Source: Bacteroidales bacterium
GTDB lineage: Bacteria > Bacteroidota > Bacteroidia > Bacteroidales > VadinHA17
DNA length: 64,000 bases
Direction: 5' to 3'
Assembly: GCA_025454795.1 (NCBI GenBank)
Contig: JALONT010000011.1
Coordinates: forward strand, 1 to 64,000
Made by a program: the position numbers and the translations under genes. Under the pieces are notes generated by a model. The model searched no databases. It had not been told where the DNA came from and saw nothing but the letters and a program-made list of their open reading frames with translations. Shown one piece after another: positions 8,969 through 17,205 of this stretch; position 1 is the stretch's first letter, and each line of letters begins with the position of its first letter.

Positions 8969-9286
8969 TTAAAGTAGTGCATTGAGTTTATTGATGAAGT
9001 TACTCTTTGGAACGGCACCTACCTGCTTGTCTGCGATCTTCCCATCCTTGAAAAATAAAACTGTCGGGATATTTCTAATGCTGAATTTTGCAGCAACCTG
9101 GGGGCTGTTATCCACATCACATTTTGCCACGACAGCTTTTCCTGAATACTCTATTGATATTTCTTCAATAATAGGTGAAATTATCCGGCAGGGGCCGCAC
9201 CATTCTGCCCAAAAATCAACAATAACAGGCTTGTCAGATTTTATTACGACCTCATCGAAGTTCATATCATTTACCTCAAATGCCAT
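8969..9286 (-). CDS. trxA: Thioredoxin
   Basis: Thioredoxin reduces cytoplasmic protein disulfides and supplies electrons to enzymes such as ribonucleotide reductase, being recycled by thioredoxin reductase. The 105-residue product is a single thioredoxin fold without a signal peptide. It has the active site WCGPC at 29-33 after VDFWAE, the cis-proline segment RNIPTVLFF near 72-80 and the closing glycine-rich strand KQVGAVPKSNF. It has its own predicted promoter (9326-9333) and an intrinsic terminator (8917-8947), so it is probably monocistronic even though dnaE lies just upstream on the same strand. Confidence 0.95.
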   Translation of the reverse strand: MAFEVNDMNFDEVVIKSDKPVIVDFWAEWCGPCRIISPIIEEISIEYSGKAVVAKCDVDNSPQVAAKFSIRNIPTVLFFKDGKIADKQVGAVPKSNFINKLNALL

Positions 9287-9325
9287 ATTAATTTGTTTTT
9301 ATGTTTTATGTTTAACTGCCGGCTG

Positions 9326-9333
9326 CAAATATA
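9326..9333 (-). promoter_or_regulatory. Predicted -7 element of trxA promoter
   Basis: Minus-strand TATATTTG matches TAnnTTTG exactly and lies in the 48-bp gap between dnaE and trxA, giving a leader of about 33 nt. No clear -33 TTG is visible because the upstream DNA is the dnaE 3' end. Confidence 0.55.
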
Positions 9334-9334
9334 G

Positions 9335-12300
9335 CTAATTAACTTTATAATCAATTCCCGGATGATCATCGAGGTAAGAAATAAATTCGTTGTTAAGCCT
9401 TACACGAAGAGTTCTTGAGAACATCGGAAGAGAGATCTTATCATCGGAATCAACGAAAAGAAATCTCAGCTCCGTTTCCCCCTTGTTCTCCCGTATCATT
9501 TCTTTTAGTTCATTGATCATCTCATTGCTCATATTTTCAGGATTTATTTTCAGGGTAACAGTCTTTATGAGCTCGTCCTTCACACTCGATAGAAGTGTTA
9601 TTTTTCTGATGCTGAATTCCAGTTCTTCTTCCCTGTACCTTTTTTTCTGAACCCTGCCTTTTATAAGAAGATAATACCCTGTGATGAAAAACTTACTGTT
9701 GTCAAGATAATCCTTGTCAAAAAGTATAAATCTGAAAGAATCTGTATAATCCTGAAGAGTGAAAGAACCATATGGCTTTCCGTTTTTTCCGATACCATTC
9801 TTTGTGTCGGTCACCATACCGGCAACAGTAACTTCCCTTTCGAGGTACTCACGAAGGTTCTGCAGATCGGCCAGAGTCGCTGTAGTAAACGTATCTATTT
9901 CAAGCTTAAAGTCATCAAGAGGATGGGAAGACAGGTAAATACCTATTACCTCTTTTTCCCTGTTGAGCTTTTCAAGTTTTGGCCAGTCGGGGCAAACTGA
10001 GGGTTCAGGGTTAATAAGGTCAAAACCGCCGGCATCTCCGAAAAGAGTATTAGAGCTGGAGAGTTTGATGGTTTTTGCGTTATTACCGTAACGGATAAGG
10101 CTTTCGATGAAGCTTGTTCCTCGTGTATCAAGAGAAAAGTATTGCGCCCTGATTATGTTATCAAAGCAGTCGAATGATCCTGCAACCGCCATAGCTTCCA
10201 GGTTCTTTTTATTAAGGGAATTAAGGTTGACCCGTTCAACAAGATCATAAATGTCCTTATAAGTTCCGTTTTTCTCTCTCTCTTCAATAAGTTGAAGAAC
10301 AGCACTTTCGCCAACCCCTTTGATACCTCCAAGTCCGAACCGGATGTTTCCGTCCTTATTTACAGTGAATTTTACATTACTCTCATTAACATCAGGACCC
10401 AGAACCTCCATTCCCATGCGTCTGGTCTCATCCATAAATGTTGTTATCTTTTTTATGTCGCTGATATTGCGGCTGAGCACTGCAGCCATGAACTCGGCAG
10501 GATAGTTGGCTTTGAGGTATCCTGTCTGGTAAGCCACAAGGGCATAACATGTAGAATGTGATTTATTGAAAGCATATTGTGCAAAAGCCTCCCAGTCGGA
10601 CCAGATCTTGTTTACTATGTTTTCATCGTACCCGTTTTTACTGCATCCTTCCTGGAACTTGACCTTCATTTCATCCATTATGGATTTTTTCTTTTTCCCC
10701 ATTGCCTTCCTGAGGGAGTCGGCTTCACCTTTTGTGAATCCGCCAAGAAGCTGGGAGAGAAGCATCACCTGTTCCTGGTATACTGTGATCCCGTAAGAAT
10801 CGCTCAGATATTTTTCCATCACAGGCAATGGATAATCGATCTTTTCAAGTCCGTGCTTTCTCCTGATGAACTTTGGTATATATTCCATCGGTCCCGGACG
10901 GTAGAGAGCATTCATTGCAATAAGGTCTTCAAACCTGTTGGGTTTGAGGTCCCTGAGGTATCTTTTCATCCCCGTTGATTCAAACTGGAAAATACCTGTC
11001 GTCTCACCGTTGCTGAACAGTTCAAAGGTCAATTTATCATCAAGAGGCATTCTCTCCAGGTCGATTTCAATACCTTTCGATTTCCTTATATTATCAATTG
11101 CATCCCTGATGATAGAAAGTGTTTTCAGTCCCAGAAAATCCATCTTCAGAAGACCAACTGATTCTACATGGCTGCCATCAAACTGGGTTGCATACAGATC
11201 TGTATCTTTTGCAGTGCAGAGAGGTATGTAATTATCGAGCGAATCTTTCCCGATTATAATACCGCAGGCATGAACACCTGTTTGTCTGACAGAACCTTCA
11301 AGTACTTCAGCATATTTGAGAGTCTGTGATATAAGTTTATTCGACGATTCTCTTTCCTTTGCCAGTTCAGGTACTTCAGTATATGCCTGGGAAAGGGTTA
11401 CTCCGGGGCGTTCGGGTACAAGCTTTGCAAGACGATCAGCATCAGGCAGGGGAAGCTTCTGAACTCTCGCGACATCCCTGATCGCCATTTTTGCTGCCAT
11501 CGAGCCAAACGTGATGATATGAGCTACTTTGTCGTGACCATATTTGTTGACAACATATTTCAGGACAGAATCTCTTCCGTCTTCATCAAAATCTATGTCA
11601 ATATCGGGCATTGAGATTCTGTCGAGGTTAAGAAAACGCTCAAAGAGAAGCCCGTACTTGATTGGGTCTATATCGGTGATCCTCAGACAGAAAGCAACTG
11701 CTGAACCGGCAGCTGAACCTCTTCCTGGGCCGACGGATACCCCCATTTCCCTGGCAGCCCTGAGGAAATCCTGAACAATCAGAAAATATCCGGGGAATCC
11801 CATTTTAGCTATTGTATGAAGTTCAAAATCGATCCTTTCGGTCTGCTCATTTGTAAGGGTGCCCCATCTTTCCTTTGCCCCATTATATGTAAGGAAACGC
11901 AGGTATTCATCTTTGTCGGTATATCCATCCGGGAGGTCAAACTCCGGCATGATGGGATCATGATCGAGTTTGTATTTCTCAATTTTTGCAACCAGTTCAG
12001 CCACATTTTCGACAGCCCCGGGAATGTCGCTGAAGATCTTCCTCATCTCCTCCTCAGTTTTGAGATACTCCTGCTTTGAATATCTCAGTCTGTCAGGATC
12101 GTCAATGTCTTTTGCAGTATTGATGCAGATAAGCCTGTCATGTGCTTCTGCATCCTCGGCATTGATAAAATGAACATCGTTGGTGGCAATCAGTTTCACA
12201 TTATATTTAGCTGAAAGCTTCTTAAGGACTTCTATCACTTTTTGCTGAAGAGGGAAAGCGCTTCTGTCGGCCTCAGGATCGTAAGTCTCATGGCGTTGAA

Positions 12301-12820
12301 CTTCCAGGTAGAAATCATCCCCGAAGATGTCCAGGTAGCTTTTAAGTGCTGCTTCAGCACCGGCAATTGTCCCGTTCAGTATCTCATCCGGAATTTCACC
12401 GGCAAGACAGGCAGATGAGGCGATCAGTCCTTTATGGTATTGTGTCAGCAACTCCTTGTCGATTCTTGGCTTGTAGTAGAAGCCTGTTATCCATGCAGTT
12501 GATACAAGTTTAATAAGGTTTTTATAACCCTTAAGGTTTTTTGCAAGCAGGATCAGATGATCTCCTGATCGATCCTCTTTTCCTGTCACGTCTGCAATCG
12601 ATCTTTTTGCAACATAAATTTCACAACCGAGGATGGGTTTTATTCCCTTCTTCGAGCAAAAATTATGAAACTCCTTGGCGCCAAACATGTTGCCATGGTC
12701 AGTAATTGCAATCGCTTCCATACCCAGAGATTTTACCTTATCGATAAGTAAAGGGATACTTGAAGCACCGTCTAATATAGAGTACTGAGTATGAACATGT
12801 AAGTGGGAAAAAACAGCCAT
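9335..12820 (-). CDS. dnaE: DNA polymerase III subunit alpha
   Basis: DnaE is the catalytic subunit of the replicative polymerase. The 1161-residue protein begins with a PHP domain (HLHVHTQYSILDGA at its N-terminus). The polymerase core follows with GPGRGSAAGSAVAF and the catalytic aspartates of PDIDIDFDEDGRD. Next come the fingers and helix-hairpin-helix regions (LALYRPGPMEYIPKF, GIKGVGE) and a C-terminal OB-fold (VTVAGMVTDTKNGIGKNGKPYGSF in pieces). It is the DnaE1 type and full length. The reading frame is open 12 codons further upstream (to 12856), but MAVFSHLHVH at 12820 is the conserved start. A -7 element at 12854-12861 would place the transcript start inside that extension. It is divergent from rpsP. 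Confidence 0.97.
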   Translation of the reverse strand: MAVFSHLHVHTQYSILDGASSIPLLIDKVKSLGMEAIAITDHGNMFGAKEFHNFCSKKGIKPILGCEIYVAKRSIADVTGKEDRSGDHLILLAKNLKGYKNLIKLVSTAWITGFYYKPRIDKELLTQYHKGLIASSACLAGEIPDEILNGTIAGAEAALKSYLDIFGDDFYLEVQRHETYDPEADRSAFPLQQKVIEVLKKLSAKYNVKLIATNDVHFINAEDAEAHDRLICINTAKDIDDPDRLRYSKQEYLKTEEEMRKIFSDIPGAVENVAELVAKIEKYKLDHDPIMPEFDLPDGYTDKDEYLRFLTYNGAKERWGTLTNEQTERIDFELHTIAKMGFPGYFLIVQDFLRAAREMGVSVGPGRGSAAGSAVAFCLRITDIDPIKYGLLFERFLNLDRISMPDIDIDFDEDGRDSVLKYVVNKYGHDKVAHIITFGSMAAKMAIRDVARVQKLPLPDADRLAKLVPERPGVTLSQAYTEVPELAKERESSNKLISQTLKYAEVLEGSVRQTGVHACGIIIGKDSLDNYIPLCTAKDTDLYATQFDGSHVESVGLLKMDFLGLKTLSIIRDAIDNIRKSKGIEIDLERMPLDDKLTFELFSNGETTGIFQFESTGMKRYLRDLKPNRFEDLIAMNALYRPGPMEYIPKFIRRKHGLEKIDYPLPVMEKYLSDSYGITVYQEQVMLLSQLLGGFTKGEADSLRKAMGKKKKSIMDEMKVKFQEGCSKNGYDENIVNKIWSDWEAFAQYAFNKSHSTCYALVAYQTGYLKANYPAEFMAAVLSRNISDIKKITTFMDETRRMGMEVLGPDVNESNVKFTVNKDGNIRFGLGGIKGVGESAVLQLIEEREKNGTYKDIYDLVERVNLNSLNKKNLEAMAVAGSFDCFDNIIRAQYFSLDTRGTSFIESLIRYGNNAKTIKLSSSNTLFGDAGGFDLINPEPSVCPDWPKLEKLNREKEVIGIYLSSHPLDDFKLEIDTFTTATLADLQNLREYLEREVTVAGMVTDTKNGIGKNGKPYGSFTLQDYTDSFRFILFDKDYLDNSKFFITGYYLLIKGRVQKKRYREEELEFSIRKITLLSSVKDELIKTVTLKINPENMSNEMINELKEMIRENKGETELRFLFVDSDDKISLPMFSRTLRVRLNNEFISYLDDHPGIDYKVN

Positions 12821-12853
12821 ATAAAAGGAGATAAAGCTTAATAGGTTGGTACA

Positions 12854-12861
12854 CAAAAATA
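12854..12861 (-). promoter_or_regulatory. Predicted -7 element of dnaE promoter
   Basis: Minus-strand TATTTTTG fits TAnnTTTG and gives a start near 12847, about 27 nt before ATG 12820. No convincing -33 TTG is seen, so confidence is modest. It helps exclude the longer dnaE reading frame. Confidence 0.4.
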
Positions 12862-12936
12862 GATAAAAATGAGATAAAAATTAAAATATATTTTTGAAAA
12901 TGGTGACATTGTACACCGATTCTGTTTTGAATGAGA

Positions 12937-12966
12937 TTGTTTGCTACAATAATTTATTTATCTTTG
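12937..12966 (+). promoter_or_regulatory. Predicted promoter of rpsP-rimM
   Basis: TTG at 12937-12939 and TATCTTTG at 12959-12966 are spaced by 19 bp, an ideal Bacteroidota promoter. Transcription would begin near 12973, leaving a leader of about 39 nt before rpsP. Confidence 0.75.
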
Positions 12967-13011
12967 CACCCACAATTTTAAAAGCAGGTTAAATAAAAAG
13001 CGTAAAAATTA

Positions 13012-13626
13012 ATGGCAGTTAAAATCAGATTAGCTAGAAAAGGCCGCACGAAACTGGCCTATTACCACATTGTGGTAGCAGATAGCAGGTCGCCACGGGA
13101 TGGCAGATATATTGAAAAGATCGGAAAATATAATCCGCTCTCCAACCCAGCCACAATCGAACTTAATTTCGATAAGGCTCTCGGTTGGCTGCAAAATGGC
13201 GCAGTTCCTACAGATACCTGTAGGGCTATCCTGTCTTATAAAGGTGTTCTTATTAAGAAGCATCTTCTCGAAGGAGTGAAAAAAGGTGCTTTTGATGAAG
13301 CTGAAGCCACAAAGCGTTTTGAAGAGTGGATGAAGCAGAATGAAGCAAAAGTTGAAGCCAAGAAATCAGGACTCGAGAAATCGAAGGATGATGACCTGGT
13401 TCAGAAACTGACAGCCGAAAAGAAAGTAAATGAAGCAAGAGCAGCCAGGCTGGTAAAAAAACAGGCCGAGATGGCAGCAAAAGAAGAGGCTGCAAATCAA
13501 CCTGAAGCTCCTGCAGAAGAAGCAGCTCCGGCAGTAGAAACAGCTCCTTCTGCTGAAACAACAGAAGCTCCGGTTGCAGAAGAAACTGCATCAGAACCGG
13601 CTGCAGAAGAGAAGCCCCTGGAATAA
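13012..13626 (+). CDS. rpsP: 30S ribosomal protein S16 with long Ala/Glu-rich C-terminal tail
   Basis: S16 is a primary binding protein of the small ribosomal subunit. Residues 1-85 are the conserved S16 fold ([26 protein letters not shown] in pieces, then [13 protein letters not shown]). The protein continues to 204 residues, more than twice the E. coli length. The extra region is a charged helix (about 95-155, rich in Lys/Glu) and then a low-complexity tail of Ala, Pro and Glu with repeated EAPAEEA-like units. Extended S16 tails are known in Bacteroidota; their role is not. rimM follows 28 bp downstream, a common and functionally sensible pairing for 30S maturation. Confidence 0.96.
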   Translation: MAVKIRLARKGRTKLAYYHIVVADSRSPRDGRYIEKIGKYNPLSNPATIELNFDKALGWLQNGAVPTDTCRAILSYKGVLIKKHLLEGVKKGAFDEAEATKRFEEWMKQNEAKVEAKKSGLEKSKDDDLVQKLTAEKKVNEARAARLVKKQAEMAAKEEAANQPEAPAEEAAPAVETAPSAETTEAPVAEETASEPAAEEKPLE

Positions 13627-13654
13627 GTGAAGGGTCATAAGGATCAGCGATCCA

Positions 13655-14179
13655 ATGGCTTATAATACTCACATATTACTCGGACGGATTACAAAAGTAC
13701 ACGGCTACGAAGGTGCCGTAACAGTTAAACTGGAAAAAACCTTTACAGAAGAAGATATACCTGTTCTGGAATCGGTTTTTCTCGAGATTGATGGAAAACC
13801 GGTTCCTTTTTTTATATCAGAATCAGAGTACCAGGGTGCTGATATCCTCAGGCTTACATTTGAAGGTTATGATTCTCCCGGAAAGATCAGTGAATTTACC
13901 GGCTGCCGTGTGTTTCTAACCACCGGGGGAAATGTTCCGGACAATATCTCCAGCCAGAATCAGCTCTCAGGATATAAAATTCATCTTCCCGATGATACTC
14001 TTCTGGGAACAATCAAAGAAGTTATTGATCATCCGGAACAATCACTTATAAATGTCGAATCACGGGATGGAAAGGATATTCTTATTCCTCTGCATGTGGA
14101 TTTCATAATATATATAGATAACAAAAAGAAAATCATTAAAATGGATCTGCCTGAGGGATTGACTGAGATCAACCGGTAA
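13655..14179 (+). CDS. rimM: Ribosome maturation factor RimM
   Basis: RimM assists maturation of the 30S head and binds ribosomal protein S19. The 174-residue protein has the family N-terminus with LLGRITKVHGYEGAVTVK, where the glycine-rich turn is diagnostic, followed by a beta-barrel. A C-terminal PRC-barrel domain begins near 105 (LSGYKIHLPDDTLLGTIKEV) and ends with DILIPLHVDFI. It lies 28 bp after rpsP on the same strand and is likely transcribed with it. trmD and rplS, which often follow in other phyla, are absent here. Confidence 0.93.
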   Translation: MAYNTHILLGRITKVHGYEGAVTVKLEKTFTEEDIPVLESVFLEIDGKPVPFFISESEYQGADILRLTFEGYDSPGKISEFTGCRVFLTTGGNVPDNISSQNQLSGYKIHLPDDTLLGTIKEVIDHPEQSLINVESRDGKDILIPLHVDFIIYIDNKKKIIKMDLPEGLTEINR

Positions 14180-14235
14180 ATCTTAATTAGGAGCAAGAGT
14201 GTCAGGATCAGGGCCTGTGAAGGCCGAAAAATAAA

Positions 14236-14805
14236 TTAAATTCTTATTATTTTAAATACGCCGTTTTTTTCAACTTTAATAACCGGCGATGCTGAGTGTT
14301 TCTGCCGGTCTTTTTGTCTGTATTTTACTACATAATCAGCCGAGCGGGTAATGTCTTCATCAATTTCACCAAAGTGTGCCGGTAAAGGTTTTCCGCTGAT
14401 ATTGGCTGAGGTTGAGATAAGCGGTTTGCGGAATCTCCTTATCAGCTCACTGCAAAACTCTTCCCTGCAGACCCGGATACCTACTGAGCCATCTTCACTG
14501 CAGACTCCGGGTGCCAGGTTTTTCCCTTCAGGATATATGATGGTAATCGGGGAATCAGAGACTGCGGTGATCTCATAAACAATAGGCGGGATATCTTTTA
14601 CATACCTTTCAAGCATCCCTTCGCTGTCGACCAGGATGATCAGGCTTTTGCTCTCACTCCTCGACTTAACAGTAAAGATCTTTTCTACCGCTGAATGGTT
14701 AGTAGCATCACAGCCAAGACCCCACACCGTATCGGTTGGATAAAGAATGATACCTCCTTTTCTGAGTGCTTCAAGTGAATTTTTCAGATCATCTTCATAG
14801 TTCAT
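14236..14805 (-). CDS. tsaC: L-threonylcarbamoyladenylate synthase (YrdC/Sua5 domain)
   Basis: This enzyme makes threonylcarbamoyl-AMP from threonine, bicarbonate and ATP, the first step of the t6A37 modification of ANN-decoding tRNAs. The 189-residue product is a single YrdC domain. It shows GIILYPTDTVWGLGCDA near residues 18-34, the basic KSRSESKSLIILV segment that binds nucleotide, and the serine-rich PLISTSANISGKP motif near 128-140. It lacks the C-terminal Sua5 domain, so it is the short TsaC type. The start is 4 bp from the end of the preceding glycosyltransferase gene, suggesting co-transcription. Confidence 0.92.
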   Translation of the reverse strand: MNYEDDLKNSLEALRKGGIILYPTDTVWGLGCDATNHSAVEKIFTVKSRSESKSLIILVDSEGMLERYVKDIPPIVYEITAVSDSPITIIYPEGKNLAPGVCSEDGSVGIRVCREEFCSELIRRFRKPLISTSANISGKPLPAHFGEIDEDITRSADYVVKYRQKDRQKHSASPVIKVEKNGVFKIIRI

Positions 14806-14809
14806 ATGG

Positions 14810-15580
14810 TCACCCTTTCTTTTTGTTTGCTTCCATGCTCAGTTTTCTCAGTTTTGAATATTTAAGATAACTCGACCAGGCGCCTAAATAACAGACAATC
14901 AGACCATTCTTACCGTCAAGAAAACCAAGGTGGAAGAAATAAGTGACAATAAAACGCCAGATCAAATGCAGGACAGGTGAAAATAATAAAACTTTTTTTC
15001 CTGCTTTGAAATAATCACCTGCGGCAATGTCTGAATAAGAATTTATCTTTCCGGCAAGCTCTTCTGCTGATTCATGTGCCCAGTGAAGGATATCTCCTTT
15101 TAACCGGCCTGTTGTACTACCGGGCAGCATATTGAAGGTTTCATGAACATTTATTGGTCCCCAGGTTCCCTTTCTCCTGTTAAAGAGACGAAGTTGTCTG
15201 TCGGGGTACCATGCAGAATGTCTTATCCACTGTCCGCAGAAGTTGTTCAACCTGTTGAAATAATAGCCATCCAGTTTCAGGTCATCCTTTTCTGCCAGGA
15301 TCGATTTCCGAAGCTCATCATTGAGGGCTTCATCAGCATCGAGCGACAAAATATAATTATTTAAGGCAAGTGACAGAGCATAATTCTTCTGATCCATAAA
15401 TCCGGTAAATACATGCCTGTGGAATTTAACATTAAAACCTGCACAAATTTTTTCAGTGGAATCAGTTGAAAATGAATCAACCACTATTATTTCATCAGCA
15501 ACACCAACAAGGGATGTGAGGCATCGTTCTATGAGCTTCTCCTCATTCAAGGTAATAATGACAGCTGATATCTTTGGCAT
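14810..15580 (-). CDS. Glycosyltransferase family 2 (LPS core WaaE-like)
   Basis: The 256-residue protein is a GT-A fold glycosyltransferase. The N-terminus PKISAVIITLNEEKLIERCL and VDSFSTDST bind the nucleotide sugar. LSLDADEAL near residue 80 contains the metal-binding D-x-D-like site. Similar short GT2 proteins add sugars to the lipopolysaccharide core or lipid A (WaaE/KdtX and LgtF families). The C-terminal part has a hydrophobic, Trp/Phe-rich segment (LHLIWRFIVTYFFHLGFL) likely to sit on the inner membrane. It is 4 bp upstream of the tsaC gene and 33 bp downstream of the aminotransferase gene, all on the minus strand. The acceptor sugar is unknown. Confidence 0.85.
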   Translation of the reverse strand: MPKISAVIITLNEEKLIERCLTSLVGVADEIIVVDSFSTDSTEKICAGFNVKFHRHVFTGFMDQKNYALSLALNNYILSLDADEALNDELRKSILAEKDDLKLDGYYFNRLNNFCGQWIRHSAWYPDRQLRLFNRRKGTWGPINVHETFNMLPGSTTGRLKGDILHWAHESAEELAGKINSYSDIAAGDYFKAGKKVLLFSPVLHLIWRFIVTYFFHLGFLDGKNGLIVCYLGAWSSYLKYSKLRKLSMEANKKKG

Positions 15581-15613
15581 ATTAGTGATCTCAATTTATA
15601 GCAGCTAGGGATT

Positions 15614-16849
15614 TTAGAATTTTAATCTGAGTTTTTTCAGCCGCTGTTTCATCTCATTAATAACTTCAATTTCTTTTTTAATTGAATCTGCTTCAAAAGT
15701 TACTGAAAAACGGATATATTTTCCGGCATCATCCCATGGTACAGTAGAGATTAATGACTCATGTATAAGAAATTCGGAAAATTCTGTTGCTGTATTGAAA
15801 ACTTTACCGTCTTCAGAACCAACGGGAGCTTTAACATAACAGTAGAACGATCCTTTAGGTTTTTTAGCATCAAATCCTGATTCCTTCAAAGCATCAACAA
15901 GCAGGTCGAATCTTCTTGAATACTTAGTTACTGTTTTATCAGTAATTTCTGTGTGTCTTAATGCCTGAATAGCTGCCTTCTGAATTGCCCTGAACTGGCC
16001 TGAATCTGTATTATCTTTTACAGTTGCATAAACTTTTATCGCTTTGCTGCTTCCACAAACAAAGCCAATCCTCCATCCGGTCATATTAAAAGCCTTTGAT
16101 AAAGAATGGACCTCTATTCCTACATCTATAGCACCTTCAACAGAAAGAAAACTAAGAGGTTTGTATCCATCATATGTTAATGCACTGTAAGGAGCATCAT
16201 GAATGACAATGATATTGTTTTTGCGGGCAAAACTGACAACCTGCTTAAAAAATTCAGGAGTTGCCACAGCTCCTGTTGGATTATTGGGATAATTCAGATA
16301 AAGCAACTTAGCCTTTTTTAATACAGGCCGGGGAATTATGCTAAAATCCGGGAAGAATGAGTTTGATTCCAATAACGGCAGATCGAATACTTCACCGCCC
16401 AGGTATTTTGTATAAGTAGCAGTTACCGGATACCCCGGAACTGTTGTAAGTAAAATATCGCCGGGATTAATAAAACATACCGGGAGCATTGCCAGCACCG
16501 GCTTAGATCCTATCCCATGGACAATATTTTCTGACGGTATTATACCATTAAGCCCATATACTTTTTCAAGGTAACGGGCTGCCTCTTCCTGGAATTCAGG
16601 AATACCATTGTCTGCATACCATCTGTTTTCCGGTTTCCCGGCCTCCTCAGATAGTGTTTTTACCACCAGATCATCAGCAGGCCAGTCAGGCTCTCCAACC
16701 CCCATGTCGATTAATCCTGATTCAGGATGTGCTTTTCTTGCAACTGTCTTGGCTCTTTTAATAATCTCAAATTTGTAAATAACAGTTGATTTCCCAAAGC
16801 TTGTACCCCCAAGCCTTTCTGCTATTTTATCATCAAAGAAACTATCCAT
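15614..16849 (-). CDS. dapL: Class I/II aminotransferase, probable LL-diaminopimelate aminotransferase
   Basis: The 411-residue PLP enzyme is closest in pattern to the DapL branch, which converts tetrahydrodipicolinate directly to LL-diaminopimelate for lysine and peptidoglycan synthesis. Visible signatures are IYKFEIIKRAK and DMGVGEPDWPADD near the N-terminus, YLNYPNNPTGA in the middle, and the PLP lysine in HSLSKAFNMTGWRIG. It is full length and has no signal peptide. DapL and aspartate aminotransferases are related, so substrate assignment rests on the N-terminal pattern and is less certain than the fold. It is the first gene of a minus-strand run with the GT2 and tsaC genes. Confidence 0.8.
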   Translation of the reverse strand: MDSFFDDKIAERLGGTSFGKSTVIYKFEIIKRAKTVARKAHPESGLIDMGVGEPDWPADDLVVKTLSEEAGKPENRWYADNGIPEFQEEAARYLEKVYGLNGIIPSENIVHGIGSKPVLAMLPVCFINPGDILLTTVPGYPVTATYTKYLGGEVFDLPLLESNSFFPDFSIIPRPVLKKAKLLYLNYPNNPTGAVATPEFFKQVVSFARKNNIIVIHDAPYSALTYDGYKPLSFLSVEGAIDVGIEVHSLSKAFNMTGWRIGFVCGSSKAIKVYATVKDNTDSGQFRAIQKAAIQALRHTEITDKTVTKYSRRFDLLVDALKESGFDAKKPKGSFYCYVKAPVGSEDGKVFNTATEFSEFLIHESLISTVPWDDAGKYIRFSVTFEADSIKKEIEVINEMKQRLKKLRLKF

Positions 16850-17205
16850 TATTCTTTTCTTATTTATAAAAACTGAAGCATCTTTTTTAGTCCGGGTAAA
16901 GGTAAAAAATGTAAAGAGAATAAAGTAAAAATCTTTTTACTAATCAGTATTAGATGTGCTGGATTCAGAAGTCAGAAGTCGGAAGACAGGAGTCAGAAGT
17001 AAGAATTTTAAATTTTCGGACTTCGGGCTTCGGACTTCGGACTTCCGACTGATTAGTTACATAATCTGAACAAGTTAATTGTGAATGAATTCCTGCTTCT
17101 TTCTTTCATTGTTGAAAAAAGTAGCTTAAATTTGAAATGAAATCATTATCAGTTCTTTGTTTTTATTCTGGCGGGCAGATTATAGTTCATTTAATAATAT
17201 ATACT
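16850..17205. repeat. Intergenic region with nested inverted and direct repeats
   Basis: No gene is visible. ACTAATCAG at 16939-16947 is the inverse of 17049-17057, and AGTCGGAAG at 16977-16985 is the inverse of 17042-17050. The arms contain short direct repeats (AGTCAGAAGT on one side, CGGACTTCGG on the other). The whole 119-bp unit could fold into one long imperfect hairpin. It may be a small non-autonomous repeat element. Confidence 0.6.
17127..17134 (+). promoter_or_regulatory. Predicted -7 element before the conserved unknown gene
   Basis: TAAATTTG fits TAnnTTTG. Transcription from it would begin near 17141, after the first possible ATG at 17137, which favours ATG 17206. No well-spaced TTG lies upstream. 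Confidence 0.4.

Noticed and set aside
12821-12856. Longer DnaE N-terminus
   Set aside because: The conserved start MAVFSHLHVH is at 12820, and the -7 element lies in the extension.
13253-13672. Leu-rich reading frame antisense to rpsP
   Set aside because: It is the complement of the Ala/Glu-rich tail codons and has no promoter or homology.
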